Shown: positions 39,578-40,166 of the stretch, piece after piece | How positions within the stretch are numbered: position 1 is the first letter of the stretch | Layout: every line of letters starts with the position of its first letter | From: an uncultured Bacilli bacterium | Lineage (GTDB): Bacteria; Bacillota_I; Bacilli_A; RFN20; CAG-826 | Direction of reading: 5' to 3' | Assembly: GCA_934140155.1 (NCBI GenBank) | Contig: CAKPBC010000010.1 | Span: 1-40,166, forward strand | Length of the DNA: 40,166 nucleotides | Made by a program: the position numbers and the translations under genes | The notes under the pieces: generated by a model | Told to the model about the DNA's origin: nothing | Database searches by the model: none | The model's input: only the letters and a program-made list of their open reading frames with translations

Positions 39578-39914
39578 TTTTTCTAATTTCCTCCAATACT
39601 TCTTTCCAATTATCGATTTTACAAACTTGACCATTTTCATTCACATAATAAATTTTGTTCCATCGTCTATTAATGATATTACCCATTGCCCAGTAAGTGT
39701 AATCACCAATAGTAAGGTAAATATATTTGTTTCTAAAAAAGTATTGCTGTACGCCCTTATTTTTAATCTCATTGCATAAAGCATCAAAACCCTCTTTATC
39801 TTCACACAATCTCTTGACCAAATATTCGTGAGGATGAGAATTAGCGTAAGTCGTAGCAAATCGCCAATTTTGATTATCGATAAAATCAATTATTTTTTTG
39901 TCCACAATATCCAT
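39570..39914 (-). CDS. Small conserved protein at the head of the modification cassette (114 aa)
   Basis: Contains NWRFATTYANSHPHEYLVKR (about 15-34), GDYTYWAMGNIINRR and KIYYVNENGQVCKI. The pattern W-x-FA-x-T, PHEY, YW-x-MG and NR is one I know from small conserved proteins in phages and bacteria, without a firm function. It has no signal peptide or membrane segment. The start at 39914 has AGGAG in place; a longer frame to 39956 runs through that site. It is the first gene after the structural-block promoter and overlaps the PAPS-reductase-like gene by 8 bp, so it is probably part of the same system. Confidence 0.65.
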   Translation of the reverse strand: MDIVDKKIIDFIDNQNWRFATTYANSHPHEYLVKRLCEDKEGFDALCNEIKNKGVQQYFFRNKYIYLTIGDYTYWAMGNIINRRWNKIYYVNENGQVCKIDNWKEVLEEIRKNG

Positions 39915-39991
39915 AATTTGAAATCTCCTAACATTCAAATAAGTAAAAACCTGCACTTAAACCTGCAGTTAGTTTGCTTCTTTCAACTATA

Positions 39992-40020
39992 AATATATAA
40001 AAAGAAATTCAAGTTGTCAA
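39992..40020 (-). promoter_or_regulatory. Main structural-block promoter
   Basis: On the minus strand: consensus -35 TTGACA (40015-40020), a 17-bp spacer, and -10 TATATT (39992-39997). The -35 is the only perfect one seen near a gene start in the window. Transcription would begin near 39985 and read through the modification cassette into terminase. It looks like an unaided host sigma-A promoter, so late control, if any, must come from regulators binding nearby, such as at the dyad 40040-40150. Confidence 0.82.
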
Positions 40021-40039
40021 GAGCAATGAATAACAATTT

Positions 40040-40150
40040 GGTAGAGGGTTGGTAGGGGGTTTTGGGGGTTTTATAAAACTTCTTTATATTTTTTTTTTTT
40101 TTAAAAGGTTTTTAAAAAGGGTCTAAAGTATCTACCAACCCCCTACTAAA
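40040..40150. repeat. Second origin-like dyad at the genome junction
   Basis: The left part on the plus strand is G-rich (GGTAGAGGGTTGGTAGGGGG, then GGGGG), the centre is TTTTATAAAACT (40069-40080) and a 14-T tract, and the right arm is AAAGTATCTACC followed by AACCCCCTACTAAA (40125-40150). The right arm is the reverse complement of 13974-13999 with one mismatch, and AGTTTTATAAAA is shared with 14042-14053. The G-runs could form a G-quadruplex on one strand. Its position between terminator and promoter copies that of the first dyad. Confidence 0.7.
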
Positions 40151-40166
40151 GAATAGAAAAGTATAA
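40090..40166. repeat. Right copy of 77-bp terminal direct repeat
   Basis: Identical to 1-77 over its full length. One extra T precedes the T-tract here (14 Ts end at the same place as the 13 Ts at base 1), which is what the sequence shows when the contig continues past the overlap. This supports a circular molecule or a circularly permuted packaged genome. Confidence 0.95.

Larger units (their letters stand above)
39915..40166. other. Junction intergenic region, right part
   Basis: No gene is seen. Together with 1-129 this makes about 304 unique bases between the early-block stop and the structural-block start. On the minus strand it holds the early terminator (91-116), the second dyad (40040-40150, equivalent to 1-61), the strong promoter (39992-40020), and a short leader with a small possible hairpin, CTGCA/TGCAG (39951-39968), followed by five T residues, which might attenuate transcription. 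Confidence 0.75.

Noticed and set aside
39641..39889. Alternative minus-strand frame inside the first cassette gene
   Set aside because: It overlaps 39570-39914 in another frame, and the latter has the conserved motifs and the ribosome binding site.
40090..40166. Terminal repeat as a biological direct terminal repeat
   Set aside because: Much shorter than usual phage terminal repeats and exactly 77 bases, best explained by assembly overlap.

Overview
The window is an essentially complete genome of a tailed phage. The first 77 bases (1-77) are repeated exactly at the end (40090-40166), which is how a circular assembly looks when it is written out linearly; the unique length is then about 40,089 bp. 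Base composition is strongly AT-rich, nearly every gene has a strong AGGAG-type ribosome binding site, TGA acts as a stop, and the tail tip carries Gram-positive-type proteins (a hub followed by a BppU-like fibre). This points to a low-GC Bacillota host, probably a gut bacterium, but the sequence alone does not fix the host genus. I saw no integrase, tRNA, rRNA, CRISPR array or insertion sequence, no DNA polymerase, and no recognisable endolysin.

All convincing genes lie on the minus strand, in two blocks. The early/replication block is read from 13842 down to 130: a MoxR/CobS-like AAA+ ATPase, a partner protein that may be VWA-like, a Cro/CI-type repressor, a Sak4-like recombinase ATPase, a PD-(D/E)XK nuclease, a DUF669-type ssDNA-binding protein, a P4-type primase/helicase, a Holliday-junction-resolvase-like nuclease and an SF2 helicase. 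These are followed by about 15 small accessory genes, among them a 50-residue AbrB-like regulator (3208-3360). The structural block is read from 39914 down to 14285. It opens with an unusual cassette: a small conserved protein, an IbrA-like PAPS-reductase-family protein, an IbrB-like ParB protein, a GT-A-like glycosyltransferase, a GNAT acetyltransferase and a second ParB-like protein. Then come TerS, TerL, portal, minor capsid protein, scaffold, major capsid protein, head-tail connectors, tail proteins, tail hub, membrane proteins and receptor-binding fibres.

The blocks are separated by two non-coding regions (about 13.84-14.28 kb and the 39.92 kb-129 junction). Each has the same order: Rho-independent terminator of the incoming block, a large AT-rich dyad carrying GTAGATACTTT-type repeats, then a promoter for the outgoing block. 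The two dyads share a 26-bp element that matches at 25 positions and lies in opposite orientation, which makes them candidates for replication origins or a paired regulatory or partition site.

The most interesting points are: (1) the sulphur/ParB/glycosyltransferase/acetyltransferase cassette directly upstream of terminase, a candidate DNA (or nucleotide) hypermodification system; (2) the paired inverted intergenic dyads; (3) at least 15 copies of the octamer TGTGGAAG, far more than base composition predicts; (4) a siphovirus-like neck and hub with only a 163-residue protein where the tape-measure protein should be; (5) no visible lysis enzyme.
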